A DNA stretch of 64,000 nucleotides from Adineta ricciae (GCA_905250025.1 CAJNOJ010000051.1:409121-473120); one strand, 5' to 3'; positions 10,413-26,005 are shown, numbered from the stretch's first letter. The notes: generated from the sequence alone by a model not told the origin. Numbers and translations are program-made.

Positions 10413-13400
10413 TTAACTTTTAGTGTCTTCACTACGTATTAATCGCCGGTACATTTGTGAATTAATAAAACGTGGATAGGAATCTCGATGCATTAGTGTA
10501 TAAATCTGTAGTTGGGCTTCATCGAATGTATGCGGAGATGGTTCAACCATATTTCGATTGATTACTTCGCGCACACGACTATCCAAACTTACCTAAAAAA
10601 CAAGAAAACAGAAAATTTGTAATATGAAATGAAACTTTTCCAATGTTTCTTCTGTTTCCGCTATTTTCGGGTTTCTTTTCTTACCTCTTTAGGAGATAGA
10701 ATAGATATGTAATCTTCATAGATTAATCTGGCTTTCTCTTCTATTATATCCGGATTTTGTTCATTTTTCAATGACTCACAGGACATCCAAAATAGAAAAT
10801 TTTCTTCACTGTACTCAGATCGTAGGAATTCGCGAAAGTAATGACGACCCGCTAGAAAAAACAGAGAGAGAGAGAATGCAAATTGAATGTTAATAACAAT
10901 GAACTCCTGTCATTTTTCATACGTACCAGCACTCATCATTAATTTGTCAAATGATTCTGACCAACTTTTAAGTTCGTCGAGAGATGGTCTAACATCAATA
11001 GAATTATTGGAGAAAGAAAAAGGAAAGTACCACTTACGGTTCACCTAAATCAATAGGTTCAACGGGCTGACGGCCTTCGTCGGTGCGCACAGTTAAACTA
11101 GAACAGAACAACAGGCAATAAATCAATATATTTTTAATGATTGATGATTAAATGAAGAGGCAGAATAGGAGCAATGAAGGAGGAAAAAACAAACGAGAAG
11201 AATTTTCTATATGTTGGTTACTTTTTTGGTCCGGCTAGTATGCGTCGAACGTTTTCCGGAAAAACAAAGACAAGATGTTCAAGAACACTTTTTCCGACTC
11301 CACGTGTTGATCGATGATCATCAAACGAAGTTGACTTATGTTTTATCGAGAGATTTCTTGTTGATGTTGCTCCTGCTCTGTCAATAGTTCCACTATCTGA
11401 TTTAATTGAATGTTTATTTGCTATTGACATAGACGATGCAAGAAGAGATTTTTCATAAGTAATGTTTATTTCAGATGATGTTGACATAGGCGCTTTTTGT
11501 GGTGAATGATTATTAAATGTATGCAAAGAATTAATTGAATCATTTGTTAAAGTTGATGTTGAATGCGCCGCAGTAAGGTTATTCATAGTACTTAATGTGA
11601 TAGAAGATCGTTTCGTTGATGATGGATGAGACCGAGTATCAGATAATTTAGTTGATGTGTCTGTATCACAAGAGATGGATATTGTACTTAAGGTGGCAGA
11701 ATTGGAACGTTGTGGTCGACTTTTTTGTGACGCACTATTCTGTTTTCGAGAATTATCATTTTCACCACCGAGTTTGTCTGACGTCATGTGTTCAGGTACG
11801 ACTTGTGTCATATCCGACGGAGCCGAAAGACTACTGGTAGGAATCGTTATTTCAAACGATTCCGGTTGCCAATGATGTGGCCATGAAACCAAACTTGAAA
11901 AATCATGTTGATGCGAAAAACATGATGCTGATGATGACGACGGCGGATGCTGCCCGGATTCCATGGTCCATCGTTGCCGTCGACAGGGAAAAAGCTATTA
12001 TTAATTCTTCTCTTTCTCCTTCTATTTATGCGTATATGGGAGTGTGCGCCTTCGACAACGTTGAGATGACGATGATCGTAACAGTCAAAGCTTCGTCACT
12101 ATTATCATTCTCACAGCCACCGGCAGAAACAACACAAAAAAAAGAATGACATGTTCTTTTTCTCTCAATATTTTTTTCTCAATATCTAGCGCTCCCAACA
12201 AGAACATCACATCAAAGACAGGCCCGACGACGAACGCGAAAGACGTAGATCTACTCGGGTTTTTTCTCTGTTCTTACACTCTCGTCCGCTTGCGTTTCTT
12301 CTTGTTCACTAACGTGATTTAGCTAACAACATGTCTGGAATAGAAAAAATTTGACGACAAAATACGGACGCACAACGTCGACGTTGAACGTTTTCTTTCT
12401 TTCCTTTATTTCTATCACTAACGATGTAGCTCGGAAGAAGACGCTTAGTACAAGAGAAAAAAGAAAGAAGAACAAGAATAAGAACAGGCGACAGCAGGAA
12501 AAAAAGAGAAAGGATAGTTATATCTCTAATCGGATTAGCAATGAACAGGGGAAGAAGAAAGAAGCGTTTCGTTTTCGCTCGTCAAATTGATATCTATATT
12601 AGAAAAGAAAAGAAAAGAAGAAATCTCAGCATTACAGAGAGTACAATATATAGATATAAGCGCTTCATTATCGAATTATACAGTACAATAAAAGACTACT
12701 TCCATATAATTCCCAATAGAAATCCAAAAGAGAGCTTTCTTACTTAAGAAATGAATGAAGTACAACTAAAGTTGACTTCCAAAATAGGCAAATAAAAATC
12801 AATTAATAAGAATAATAATAAAAGCAAACGAACAATTATAGATCATCTTTCCGAAACGGAAATGATATTTAACGAGCGTGGGTCTCTTCGTAGTTGTTAT
12901 TTTTCCGAAAAATACAAAGCAGCATCGAACATAGCCTAGTTGGTCATGTCTAGGAAAAGAATAAGAACGAGAAGACATACTTTTGGCGACGTCGTATGGA
13001 ACCGAGTGGGTTAAATTTGATATTTTTAATCATGTTCTTTCTTTTTCGCATGCACATGCAAACTATGAAACACACAGATTCGCCACGGAAAGTCGAGAGG
13101 AGTAGGGGACCAGAGTTTTGATATGAATCAGTGTGTAGTGGTGCTGACTGTCAATATGTGATGACGAAGAGACCCACGTCTAAAGTGAGACATATACAGA
13201 AGACAACAAAAAAACATGGACGAGTGTGTACAGATCGATAGATAGGTGCAGAGATGAAACGATGGATAGAAAGGTATTCGAATTTTCTGCGCAACGCATT
13301 CGTGTTTCGAAAGAAAGTGATATATGTATGTGTACGAGCGGATGATAATAATAATCGAAATAAACTTCTTTTGTACATACCACGAACAGGAACAACAGCA

Positions 13401-13571
13401 ACACCAGCAAAAACAACAGGCTTTTGAGGCTTGATCACTATGAGATGGAGAAGAGTTCAATGGTTCTTGTTGTTGATTCGAAGGTATATTTGAAGGTGTT
13501 GGTTGTTGGCGGCGCGATCGGTTACTGTCGAAAATTGATGAGTTTTCTTGATTCGATTGGCGTGTGCTCAT
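10413..13571 (-). CDS. regulator of G-protein signalling, RZ family (RGS17/19/20-like), cysteine-string isoform
   Basis: Five exons (13571-13381, 11097-11038, 10988-10927, 10851-10685, 10592-10413) give 219 aa. RGS proteins accelerate GTP hydrolysis by Galpha subunits; the RZ group acts on Gz/Gi at membranes. Exon 1 ends in the RZ cysteine string (CCFCWCCCCSCS), a palmitoylation site, and joins in phase 2 to LTVRTDEG as in vertebrate RGS20/RGS17. The RGS box follows: SLDELKSWSESFDKLM, SEYSEENFLFWMSCESL (conserved S-E-x-x-x-F-W), EEKARLIYEDYISILSPKE, then SLDSRVREVINRNM and AQLQIYTLMHRDSYPRF, close to vertebrate sequences. A strong acceptor (TTTCTTAG) lies 3 nt before the ATG, so an upstream exon or a trans-spliced leader is likely. 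A second first exon at 11964 uses the same downstream exons. Confidence 0.93.
11222..11964 (-). CDS. alternative first exon of the RGS gene (Ser/Thr-rich N-terminus)
   Basis: A 743-nt open frame begins with ATG in strong context (A at -3, G at +4) and ends with a GT donor in phase 2, exactly the phase needed to enter the shared exon at 11097. The resulting isoform would be 403 aa: about 247 residues rich in Ser/Thr, apparently disordered, ending in a hydrophobic LEHLVFVFPENVRRIL segment, then the same RGS box. It lacks the cysteine string. The arrangement (two first exons with one phase feeding a common body) fits alternative promoters. Vertebrate RGS20 also has alternative N-termini. No transcript evidence is available here. 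Confidence 0.6.
11965..13380. other. intron of the cysteine-string isoform / promoter of the short-range isoform
   Basis: About 1.4 kb between the two alternative first exons. Purine-rich with several open frames in low-complexity sequence, none convincing. It should contain the promoter for the exon at 11964. Confidence 0.4.
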
Positions 13572-14636
13572 AATCTAAGAAAGAAGACGAAGAAGGAATG
13601 AAAATGAGAGGAAGTTGTTGGTTGTTCTTTTGAGTAGTAAGTCATTCGCTATGACTTTTTTGATTTCTTACTTTATGCAAACAGTTTTTTTGCAATTCTT
13701 CGACTTGACCGACAAAAGCCTCTATGAGCCGGAAAAGGGTGTTGGCAGCTGAACAAATCAGCACCGAATAAGGCGGTGAAGATAAATAAGAATAGCAGCG
13801 ACAATGTTGCGCTGCTAATGTTGATAATGATGTACTTGACAATGAACTGAGTAATTTTATATTCGTTCTAAAATGAAAAGAAAAAAAAACGCAAAATCGA
13901 AATGTTGATCACGAAAATCTCATATTCAACGACTTATTTGTATCATCGAAAAGAACAAATAAGAAGGAAAGAAAGAAATAATAACTTCACACATATATTA
14001 TAATCTTTTCTTGTTTAGCATCCTGAGTAAGAAGAGTGATCAACAGTGTTATTCTAGATCTCATATTTTCTCATTGTCTCTTCTTTTCTTTTCCTTTCTC
14101 TTCTTCGTCTGTTTTAATATGAGAAAAGAAAATCTTTACAAGACTTTCTTTCTCTTAGATAGATAGATAGATCGATAAGAATAACTGTCTCTCTGTCTAT
14201 CTATATGTGTTTAAAAAAAACAGACATTAAAAGAAACATTTTAATGTGATCGAACGACTTGTTAGTTAATATCATTCTAAGATTACTTGACTCCAATTTT
14301 TTCTCTCTCGTTTTTCTTCCTTTTTTCTCTTAAATCACACATATACACCTATTCGAATCCGCGTCATCTGGATGTATACACACGCACACGTTTGTAGGAT
14401 ATGAAGTGTAAATTTACTTTAATATTAGAGAAAAACATGGTGTGATATTTCACACAAGTTAATAGTTTAAACTGAATTGTTTTTCTTTTAATAAAACGAG
14501 AGTTCTTTTTTTTTCTTTCATCTGAAGTCTTCCGGTATAGAAAACGAAAAATCCCAAGATAGATTTCTATGAAATTATCATACCTAATTACTGGGCATAT
14601 CAATAGTTGAGATGTCTCTTTGTAAATGACGAACAT
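13572..14636 (-). other. possible further 5' exons of the RGS gene
   Basis: Two segments could extend the cysteine-string isoform: 14636-14584 (ATG, 17 codons, GT donor) and 13867-13672 (acceptor TTTTAG, 65 codons, donor GTAAGA). Phases match (2 then 0) and read through ATT ATG into the exon at 13571, for a 303-aa product. The middle exon encodes a Ser/Leu/Cys-rich stretch containing SVLICSAANTLFRLIEAF. I do not recognise it and it is not part of known RZ proteins. It may be an untranslated exon, another gene or chance. Confidence 0.33.
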
Positions 14637-17536
14637 AATACGACGATCGTCTTCGTTGATTGTTAGCGTTCATCGAGACGTCTAGAATAGAAGTGGATTG
14701 CTTTCAGGATTTTCTTTTTAAAATAGATGGCAAACATGAATTGTTCATGTAGAAAAATTTCCTAAAAATATGCACGGTTTTGCCTTTTCAAAACTTACCA
14801 TGTAGCAGAAAAAGAAAGAGAAATGAACAATGGCACAGGCAGATTGCAAACTTGAACGATTAAAAAGAGTCTTATATAAGTGCCGATATATCTATCTATA
14901 AAATCAAGAGAATAGTCGACAGATACTGGTAATCATCTAGAACAAGAGAAAAGCTTCATATGAAATGCAAACTCAATCCGATGTGGTATGTCGTGTCAGA
15001 GTTCTCGTTAGATTCAGGTTACCTATATGTTCGTAAGAGTGTAGTTTAGTAAGTAAATTCTTTGCACCATCGTCAGCATCATTTATTGTTATAGTACCAG
15101 TAATAATCGTGAACAGAACAAACACACAGACACGTCGACATAGACAAGAAGGAATGGGAAATTGAAGAAAGAGAAGGAAGACGAAGAAAAAGGCGACGAT
15201 GATGATGATGATGATGCGCTTCTCCTATCATCTCTTCCTATCCGAAAATCCCAGCAGTCAGTTAGCAATTATCTTGAATATTATAGAAAAATATAGTCAG
15301 ATATATGTGGCCCAGGAGTCCGCTCATCAATCAGAAGGCGTGACAACTATCATTGTCATTATCATTAAGCAAATGGGCAAATAATATAGATAAAATATTA
15401 AAAAAATGTTTCTTTTTATATCTGTTTAGAATGTCTCACTGCAGAGGAAGTTATCGTTTATTGTTTTTAAGTTCCGTGACTTGATCAATCTAGTAATTCG
15501 TTATCGAATGATGGAAAGAAAAAAAAGAGAAAAGATTAATTTAGTTTTTCTCCTTCCTATTCTTCTTTTCTCTGTGGACATGAAAAACTGTGTGTATGTG
15601 TGTTTCAATAAAGTAACACATACATATTCTATTAGACAGTTAAGACTCTGTTCGTTTGGCATTGGTGACATTTGCCAGTTATTTCTAATAGTAATCTTGC
15701 TGATTGAACCAATTGATCTATCTTTTCTTCGAGATAATCTAATTAATCAATGGATAGATTTCTCACTGACATAATTCTCTTGTTGATTAGCACTACTTTC
15801 GAAAACACACTACGTCAAACTTGTTCTACCTTACTTACTGAAACAATAATGTTCATTCTTTTTTTTTCCTATTTTTTTTTCTTTCTTTTTTTCTCATTAA
15901 ACAAATGGGTAAGCAAGCGAATATCATGGAGGAAAAAACGAGAGACAGTACCGTCAAGTAATTAGTCGAGAGGAGAGACTTCGTTTCTTTGTTGTTTTCT
16001 CTTTATTCGCTCTTGCATTCTTTCCTCTTTTTTTCTCTTTTGCTTTCCCTTAGTATTTCAATCAGACAAAACAGTTAAAGCAAGAAGCATGAGCCCACCT
16101 GCTGAAGTACAAAAGAATGAAAAGAGAAAGACAACTATCTAGTTGATGACGGAGACGACGATTCAGCTGAGAATGAAGATGTTGACTACAGTTTCTCAAA
16201 ATGAAAAAGAAAAAAAATAAGACCAACGAAACATGCCACACACACATATATATATATACATCGAGTTAGGCAACGTAGATTTCAACTCGAACATGATCAT
16301 CTCAAATTTCTCGAGATATTAAATTTAACACGCAATCTATAAACAATGATGATGACAACATTAAATTGAAAATGTCGACGAATGTAATATTAAATAGTTT
16401 GAAAGGACATTTTTCAACTAGTTGTTATCAAGGATGAACTTACTTTGATGCTTTCCCACATTTTTTTTTAATTTCTAAGTCAACACTTCTAGCAAAATAC
16501 ACATACTCCCACATGGCATTGATGATGCGCGAGATGGCAGCGTAGTCCGATCGACGATGTTCGGATAAAGAAGTAGTAGGAACAGGAAGAAAAGAAAGAA
16601 GAGTAGACGAGAATCTACCAGTTCTACTATCGTTCCTCAGGAATTTTTCCTCATCGGTTTCTAGCTGTTGTTATTGTTGTTTATGATTTTTTTGCAGGCG
16701 CTCTGGTCTTCTTCCTCTTCTTTTCTCTCGTTTTTTCCTGACTATGTGTGTTTATGCGATGAAGGAGGGGGTGGAGGTCTCCCTCGTCTATGCATCTTAC
16801 CATCCATCGATCTATCGGCGCCGTCGTCATTCTCTCTTTCTTTTTCTTCTCTTTTGTTGCATACAATGAAAATTGACACGAGAAATTAGAAATGACGGAG
16901 GAACGATGAATACGATGTCGACGAAGAAGCAACAGCAGTAGCAGAAGAAGGAAAAGAAGAAGACAACACTGCTTTTCCCCTTCCATATTTTCCGCACCGT
17001 CTCTCTCTCTCTCTTTCTTTTTCTCCGTTTCTCAAGCTTTGAGTACGTGTATATGCGGAAAAACGCGTCGACAAACCCTATGAGTAAAACCAAGCTCGAC
17101 TTGAATACACACAAAAAAAAACAGAAGAAAATTATAGGAAAGAAAGAGAGAATGGAAGTCGACTGACGTTGCCTTGTCATTTTGAATAAAATGTGAGAAG
17201 CAAGCAAGGGCCCATAGCTCAATTTGCTTGTGTTCTTTTTCTTCAATTCTCAGACGTTTGTCTAAGAGAAAGGAGAATGCGAGAGACAGAGAAGAAAAAA
17301 CCAACATTCGACTATGCCAACCACAACACTTTCTCCTTCATTTAAAGGTTTAGAACGATAGCAAACTATCAACATTCGATGCCGATGGGAGATGGAATAG
17401 ACGCAAGAGATGTTGTAATCTGTTATTAGTTTTCCTTTTCATTTCCGTTATAACGTGCATATATAGAAAAACGCCAGCTGTCTTCCATCTAACACATAGA
17501 CACACACACATAAAGACAAAGGAAAAACAAAAAATA
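14637..17536. other. gene-poor low-complexity region
   Basis: About 2.9 kb of strongly biased purine/pyrimidine tracts, including a (GAT)6 run at 15198-15215 and long C/T stretches around 16700-17000. Open frames here translate to Phe/Leu/Ser- or Lys/Arg-rich low-complexity peptides and are rejected. It lies upstream of the RGS gene and downstream of the next minus-strand gene. Confidence 0.5.
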
Positions 17537-19547
17537 TCATTCGTGTTTTGATGAAACAATCGATTTTTCCCATATAAAGTCATCTTTTGGTTTTCTACTA
17601 CGAGTCGATGAGGTTAATGCAGATGTTGGCATTAATGTAGGCCGACATTCTTCCAAAGCAGATAAAGACAGTGGTGGATAACCTAAATCGACACAAAAGG
17701 GCACATACACAGGGTGCAGATCGAGTTTTCTCTTCACTCACTTTCACGATGCACATCGGAAGTCACGGCAAGATCAGCTCTTGATGAGATTTCCTCATCA
17801 GAGAACGATTCAATTGTTTTGGTTAAATCCGCACGATTTGTCGGTGGCAATGATAAATTCGCGTGCGATTGGAAATCTTTCAAAAATTTCACATGATACT
17901 TTCTATCTCTACACTTCACATGCATTGAACGTTGTTGATGATGAATTTGTTGATTAATCGATGAATCTTTCTCTCGCTGTGAACAGCTCGAATTCGTCTA
18001 TGAAAACACATCGACAGAGAAGAAATGTTTTTCCTCATTTATCTGATTGATTACCACGAATGTTTCAGGGAAAAACTGCCTTAAGTGAAGATTTTCATTT
18101 AATTGTTTCAATGTTTTATTTGCATTGGCTGATTTGATTAAATTCGCTTTATGTTCATTGAGTTTAGACGAATGGAATAATAAATGAGCCTAAAACATAA
18201 AGTCCTATTTACGACATAAATTATTCGCTTCGAAAACATTTCTCTCAGCAGTATTTCCATTTTATTTTTCTTAATAATAAATCTGACATATTTTTCTCTC
18301 ATCTACCTGTAATGGATGTGACGCTGCTACCGACGGCGACTTGAAACAATAATCCACGGCATTGATGTCTGCGTCAGTACGTGCGATTTGTTCAATTTCA
18401 TCTCGATCACATGGTTTGCGTGCAATTTGACCTCGAATAAATGCCTGATAGGATGCCTAGACATGAATATATTTCTCATGCAAAGTGTATTTTGGTAACA
18501 AAATAACCAAATCAAGGCGTGCATGTTAAGTGAAAGAATAAGCAACTTAAAAAAAGGGAGCATACTTCAAGATCGAGTCGAGAAAGCGACTGCGTTATGG
18601 TCTGATAATATTCCATCGAACGCAGTCGCTGAAAGTGTTTATCACGTTGATCATTATTAACTACAATAGAATGTTATGATTAAATCACAGAACATCTTTT
18701 CAAAAGAACATCATACACATATGTTTATTAGATATTCGTGTTAGCAACTTCGAGTCCAAATGAGATCGGAAATAAAATTTGTCCTCTTTTTTTTTCCCTT
18801 TAATCTATAGAAAATCTATTTCGCACGAATTGATTCTGTTTCCTCTAATTAATATAAACATTCTTTTTTCGTCTAGATTAGCCTCAAGCGAGCGACTCGT
18901 AATCTGTGTCTATTTGTGGAAAGATAGAATTCCACATTATCCCCTACTGTTGTGGATGCACCACACTCGCCAACAAAATTGTTCCATCATGTAAAAAACG
19001 TTCCATGACACGTTTTCATTTTCAGATTAACTTTGATGAGAAGAAAACAAAGAATATGATTATTATTCTAGTGAAAAAAACAGGATATCCGCTCGTAATT
19101 CTGATGAATGACATAAACTCAGGTCGAATAGAAAGAGCACAGATAAATTTGGACTTGATAGAACAAGAGGTTAGAGGAACTCAATGCTTCCGAATTTTTA
19201 CACGAAAAGAGAAGATGTTAGCATCAGACGATGAAATCAGTATGGTGTCAATCGACTTTCTTACCATTCAAAAGATCTTCAAGTGTTAAATGCCGTCTCG
19301 GTTCGAATGGTTTAGGGTTAACGAAACCGATCGCTGTTTTAGGATCAAATACAGTCAGGAGCTTGTCTAGTATATCTTTTTTATATTCTGGTATATCTTC
19401 CTATTGAAAACAAAATGCAGACATCGACAAAACATTAGTGTTTTTAGTTAAAAAAACAAAGAAAATTGCCTGTATTTCAAAATCATGGTCATTCGTCGAC
19501 ATGTTGTTTTCGTCAGTCAATTCGATCAAAACATGCCCGTAAGCCAT
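17537..19547 (-). CDS. unrecognised protein, seven exons
   Basis: Exons 19547-19470, 19400-19265, 18660-18566, 18456-18307, 18189-18055, 17997-17742 and 17682-17537 give 331 aa with consistent phases. I do not recognise the family. The N-terminal part is acidic, then a segment with TAIGFVNPKPFEPRRHLTLE; the middle (about residues 70-200) is helical and charged (KHFQRLRSMEYYQTITQSL, DEIEQIARTDADIN); the C-terminal third is Ser-rich and ends in KPKDDFIWEKS. No signal peptide or membrane segment. The first intron appears to use a GC donor (CAG|GCAATT), since the frame hits a stop before the next acceptor otherwise. Intron 2 is long (604 nt). It is divergent to MCM6 with 454 bp between start codons. 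Confidence 0.65.
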
Positions 19548-20001
19548 CACTGCTAATCAGTCGTTTCTATCGCAACTGACATTTCGTTTGGGCACGAAAT
19601 TTAACGACATCTGCTATTCGAGTATGAACCAATTCCAATCGAAGATGTAATACAACAAAGAACGCCGCGAAAAGAACAAAAGCCAGTATCTTCTTCTCAG
19701 TTACACTATTGTTATTTCTTCGCTCGAATCGATCGAATTGAACGTATAAACTGACATAGTTCTTTCTATTTCAGAGTGACAAGGACAGTTTTTTTTCTAG
19801 TGTGGTGTCGCACCTCGATATTCGTTCCTTTCTTTCTTATCCAGAGATTTACGAACGAACTTTGTGTTCGTCACAGATATACACGACTGAATATACGTAG
19901 AAGAGAAGAACAAAGAGATACTGACAAATACCATCTTGTCTTTTCATAGTTTCTGTAAAAAAAACCAGAGATCTTTTAGATTTAAAACAAACAAATAGAA
20001 C
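19548..20001. other. divergent spacer upstream of MCM6
   Basis: 454 bp between two divergent start codons; a shared bidirectional promoter is plausible. A CTTTTAG acceptor-like site lies about 25 nt before the MCM6 ATG. No gene seen. Confidence 0.4.
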
Positions 20002-22856
<2,855 letters not shown>

Positions 22857-22952
22857 ATTCAAAAGCATTAACAGACAGACGCATTTACATATATAGATCA
22901 TTCTCTTATTTTTCTGTACAATTTGAATACAACTATATTTTTTTCTCAATAG

Positions 22953-22966
22953 AATAAATCAATAAA
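22953..22966 (+). terminator. MCM6 polyadenylation signals
   Basis: Two AATAAA hexamers (22953 and 22961) about 100 nt after the stop codon. Confidence 0.5.
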
Positions 22967-23196
22967 AATTGTGGGGTAGAAAGATGTGAGATAAATCAGT
23001 CTTCATGCCGATCGGCTGGATAGATGTCGCTTTATTCAAAAACCACAATGTCTGACTATATATATACTAGAGATTCTATAAACCAATCAGAAGACGCTGG
23101 AATGTTATTGCTCATGTTGGATGTCATTTCTCCCTAATAGAGTTATTTAAATTGACAACAACATTTTGGATTGAGCACACTTTTTAACTCGTTGAC
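22967..23196. other. MCM6-Ku70 spacer
   Basis: The whole gap between the MCM6 stop and the Ku70 start is 340 bp, in the same orientation. It holds the MCM6 poly(A) signals and probably the Ku70 promoter. Nothing else seen. Confidence 0.4.
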
Positions 23197-25553
23197 ATGT
23201 CTTTACTCGATCAGAACTGGGGTGGTTCAGGCGGTGGTGATGAAGACGCACTCGATGATAATCAACAGGGTAGACAAGTAAAATGAAATCGATCATTGAA
23301 AAACGAAAAGAAAATTGATTTTCTCTTAGATTTTAACATCACGTGATGGTACACTAATGCTAATTGAATGTGCATCGGAAATGTTTGAATCACTAGCAAA
23401 TGCTATGAACACCGCGTCATCAAATAGTGATGATGACGATGATCGAGAATTAACAACAGGATTTCAAGTCGTCATGCGTGCTTGTCAAAGATTCTACCAA
23501 TCGAAAATAATATCAAACGACAAAGATCTCAGTGGAATTATTCTCTACGGCACTGAGAAGAATAAAAATGCATTCGATTTCAACCATATCTATATCTTAC
23601 ACGAATTAGCTCAACCATCAGCTGAGCGTATCATTCAGTTAGAAAATTTGTCGAAGAAAGATACGTTTCAAAAGACTTACAAGGATCTGTTTGGTTCAAC
23701 ACAATCCAAAGGTTATTCTTTAAATGAAGCACTATGGACATGTTCAAATCTATTTTCTAATTCTCCTCAACGCTTAACTATTAAACGAGTGTTTATATTT
23801 ACATGTAATGATCAGCCGCATGCCTCAAATCTTACCTTAGAACGACAAGCTAAGCAACGTGCGAAGGACTTAAACGATGTTGGAATACAAGTCGAAGTGT
23901 TTCCCATCCTAACTGAAACGCGAACGACATTCGATTACAAGAAATTCTTTCAAGATGTTCTTATGTTAAGTGATGATGAGTTAGAATTACGAAACAGTCA
24001 AGCACCAACCGGAAGATTGAATGAACTATTAAAATTAGTCTATTCAAAAGAACATAAGAAACGTGCTTACTGTACAGTACCATTTTCGTTAGGAACAGCT
24101 TCAGATGGAACACCATTGCAACTGTCAGTCTCGGTGTTCAATATGGTAAGTAATTTGGATGGGTTCTCTAACGAGAAATTGCCATGTTCAATTATAGGTT
24201 CGTCCATGCACTAAACCGTCCAAAATTAAATTAGATATGAAAACAAACATGGAAACAAAAACAGTAACAAAACATTACCTTCCCGAAACAGGTTCGTAGT
24301 CATCTATGCTTTGCAAGGTCAGTTTTTGCCAATTTGAGTTTTGTCATTATATTTCTAGCGGAGATTCTTATGCCGTCCGATATACAATACGGTATCGATG
24401 TTTCAAATCGTCGTGTCCTGTTTGATGGCGATGAAATCAAAGCAATCAAGAAGTTTAGTGATCCCGGTTTTGAAATTCTCGGTTTCAAAAATCTATCTTG
24501 TTTATTACCACATCATTATGTGAAACCCGGTCATTTTATCTATCCCGATGAGAAATACGTAGAGGGAAGTGCATGTCTATTCAACGCGTTATTGAAGAAG
24601 TGTTTAGAAAAACAAATGTTTATCCTGTGTCAGTTTACTGCTCGTCGGAGCACTCCACCACGTCTGGGTAAACTCAGAACTCGTATGTAATCATTGTAAT
24701 GTGAGTTTTCTTCGTTATCTCTAGTGGCGCTCATTCCTCAAGCGGAAGAAGTCAATAAAAAGGATCCCTCTGATCGTATCGCATCCAATGGTTTTCATGT
24801 GCACTATTTACCTTATGCTGATGACATTCGAACGTTGCCGAAGAATGATGTAGCGCGCGTGCCGGATGAACAAGTTGACGTCTTTAAAAACGTCATACGT
24901 AATTTGAAATTTAAATATCGTTCTGATAAATTTGAAAATCCCGCACTGCAAACACTTTGGCGAAATATCGAAGCAGCAGCATTGAATAAGGACAAACCCG
25001 AAGAATTCGTCGATCTCACAATCCCCAATGAAGAAAATCAGAATGAAAAAGTTGGCTCATATATAACAGAAATAAAACAAATGTTTTTTCCACCCGATTA
25101 TGTTATGGGTGTTACCAAACGATCCTCAACTAAACGGAAGGTACGTGTAATGCGCTCGCTGCATTCTAGAGAAATGCAATGTCGTGGTCTACTAAAAACA
25201 ACTAAAGACATAGCACAATCTTAGTCACTGCTATTTAATTATAACTACTAAAAATAGGTGTAAACTACTTTGGTCTTTAGGCTGACTCGGCTGCTACTTC
25301 GTCGAGTACAAAAAGAAGCAAGTCGGATGAGAATGTTGATGTGGAAGCTGCTGCACGCAATAATTTGGTATGAAGCAAAGAAATAGATGAAAGTATGAGT
25401 AGTCGTTAATCTTTCTTCTTTCTATTTTAGTTACCGAAATTAACTGTGCCAATATTAAAGGATTATTGTAAGGAGAAGAATTTGAAAGCTACAGGTACAA
25501 AAAAGCAAGACTTGATTGATGCAATAGAACAATATCTCTCTATTGCAACATAA
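23197..25553 (+). CDS. XRCC6: Ku70, DNA end-binding subunit (NHEJ)
   Basis: Seven exons (23197-23277, 23330-24145, 24198-24291, 24359-24667, 24725-25140, 25281-25367, 25431-25553) give 641 aa (human 609). Ku70 and Ku80 form the ring that loads on double-strand breaks and recruits the ligation machinery. Domains in order: vWA-like alpha/beta domain beginning near ILTSRDGTLMLIEC (about 28-250); the Ku beta-barrel core with RVLFDGDEIKAIKKFSDPGFEILGF and GSACLFNALLKKCLEK; C-terminal arm; a short basic linker with SSTKRSKSDE, a likely nuclear localisation signal; and a C-terminal SAP domain (LTVPILKDYCKEKNLKATG). The SAP domain distinguishes Ku70 from Ku80. If the intron after exon 5 is retained the frame continues to 25224 and would lose the SAP domain. 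The gene follows MCM6 on the same strand. Confidence 0.97.
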
Positions 25554-25636
25554 AATACGCTTTGTTGCTGACCAGTGAGTATCAATAGACATCATTGTTT
25601 TAATCAAATGAATATAAAATCTGTGTTTTTTAATGA

Positions 25637-25642
25637 AATAAA
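25637..25642 (+). terminator. Ku70 polyadenylation signal
   Basis: AATAAA 84 nt after the stop codon. Confidence 0.5.
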
Positions 25643-26005
25643 GAATATATTATTTTATTTTATTCAAAGTCCCGTCTTTTTTTTTCTTTTGATCCGCATA
25701 CATTTTTACACTCACATTCCGATGAGATAATAATCGCACGTAGATTAAGAAGATGAATATCTCATTTTTACACTTGTATTAATCTCGAAACGAGAGAATG
25801 TGATTAATGAAAGAAAAAAAATGCACTTAAGTGATAATAACATCAAGTAATCTTTTGATCATTGCTATATAATCATACTGCTATCGGGGAGATTCTTTGT
25901 GTGTGCGTGTGCGTGTCGCCGCTTGATTCTTTTTTCCTTTTTTTCCTCCTTTGCTTTTATATTCTTTCTTCTTGCTTGCTTTACACTTTGAATTCAGATC
26001 TAATA
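25643..26005. other. Ku70-PNP spacer
   Basis: About 360 bp after the Ku70 poly(A) signal, T-rich, with GT-repeat-like sequence near 25900. It should hold the PNP promoter. No gene seen. Confidence 0.4.

Noticed and set aside
11652-12149. Plus-strand frames opposite the RGS alternative exon
   Set aside because: They are antisense shadows of the Ser/Thr-rich exon, which has the better start context and splice phase.
16668-17307. Several overlapping open frames of 70-140 codons
   Set aside because: They translate purine/pyrimidine tracts into Ser/Leu/Phe or Lys/Arg runs on both strands, as expected of low-complexity DNA.
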